From contig CAIXPZ010000086.1 in assembly GCA_903921455.1 (NCBI GenBank), forward strand, positions 1 to 13,479: DNA of 13,479 bases, given 5' to 3'. The translations under genes and the position numbers were made by a program. The DNA comes from an uncultured Verrucomicrobia subdivision 3 bacterium (GTDB lineage: Bacteria; Verrucomicrobiota; Verrucomicrobiae; Limisphaerales; UBA11358). The notes beneath the pieces were generated by a model. That model was not told the DNA's origin, searched no databases, and worked only from the letters and a program-made list of their open reading frames with translations. Below are positions 13,423-13,479 of the stretch, piece by piece (position 1 is the first letter of the stretch; the number at the start of each line of letters is the position of its first letter).

Positions 13423-13446
13423 TTTCTTTACCAGTTTCTTTACCAG
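13423..13446. repeat. perfect tandem 12-mer, two copies
   Basis: TTTCTTTACCAG occurs twice back to back (13423-13434 and 13435-13446). Because the unit is a multiple of three, it is compatible with coding. Read on the minus strand it gives (L-V-K-K)x2 in one frame and (G-K-E-T/N) in another, and both frames stay open to the window edge. It could therefore lie in the 3' end of a gene that starts beyond 13479. Confidence 0.6.
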
Positions 13447-13479
13447 GCCACCGGTCAACTTTTGTAAGTGGTTGATAGA

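Noticed and set aside
1..13479. CRISPR array, tRNA or rRNA genes
   Set aside because: I saw no regularly spaced direct repeats and no cloverleaf or rRNA-like segments on either strand; I could not run a dedicated search.

Overview
The window looks like chromosomal DNA from a Gram-negative bacterium of the phylum Verrucomicrobiota, probably a Limisphaerales/Pedosphaera-like lineage. Three things support this. First, a secreted beta-propeller protein ends in the C-terminal module (SxTNL..W followed by F.FTDP and FYRV) that recurs in secreted proteins of this phylum. Second, an lpxC-fabZ gene fusion sits directly upstream of lpxA, an arrangement known from Bacteroidota, Verrucomicrobiota and relatives. 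Third, the core genes have high G+C (about 60%) and mostly poor Shine-Dalgarno sequences. The taxonomic call is an inference from recognised features, not from a database search.

Layout: (1) Positions 1-1240 are accessory DNA. They hold clustered hairpins, a stretch that looks like an integron recombination site (attC), an orphan 134-residue ORF bracketed by a perfect 12-base inverted repeat as in a gene cassette, and an IS1182-type transposase relic whose N- and C-termini are fused by an internal deletion. (2) Positions 1242-2115 hold two small plus-strand genes: a four-helix membrane protein of unknown function and a secreted PliI-type lysozyme inhibitor. (3) Positions 2125-4236, minus strand, hold a lipid A operon, lpxC-fabZ then lpxA. 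(4) Positions 4395-9323, plus strand, hold a probable pectin-sugar set: a secreted GH105 unsaturated-uronyl hydrolase, an SGLT-like sodium/solute symporter with a small two-helix membrane protein behind it, a strong terminator, then galactokinase. (5) A bidirectional terminator separates galK from a convergent 6-phosphofructokinase gene. (6) Positions 10583-12478 hold the propeller gene (minus strand) with a diverged dispersed repeat on each side. (7) Positions 12479-13479 hold a G+C-rich 269-residue protein of unknown function, two triloop hairpins and a tandem 12-mer at the edge.

How the genes fit together: GH105 would release unsaturated uronyl residues from rhamnogalacturonan-type oligosaccharides outside the cytoplasm. 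The symporter could import a released sugar. GalK phosphorylates galactose, which is plausible because rhamnogalacturonan I carries galactan side chains, and the phosphofructokinase commits carbon to glycolysis. LpxC-FabZ and LpxA supply the first committed steps of lipid A synthesis and an acyl-ACP dehydratase. The lysozyme inhibitor next to the lipid A operon is also an envelope protein, although it is transcribed convergently.

The observations most worth following up are the cassette-like structure at 102-709, the deleted IS1182 relic, the phosphofructokinase with a glycine at the usual metal-ligand aspartate position, the small membrane protein paired with the symporter, and the repeat pair around the propeller gene.
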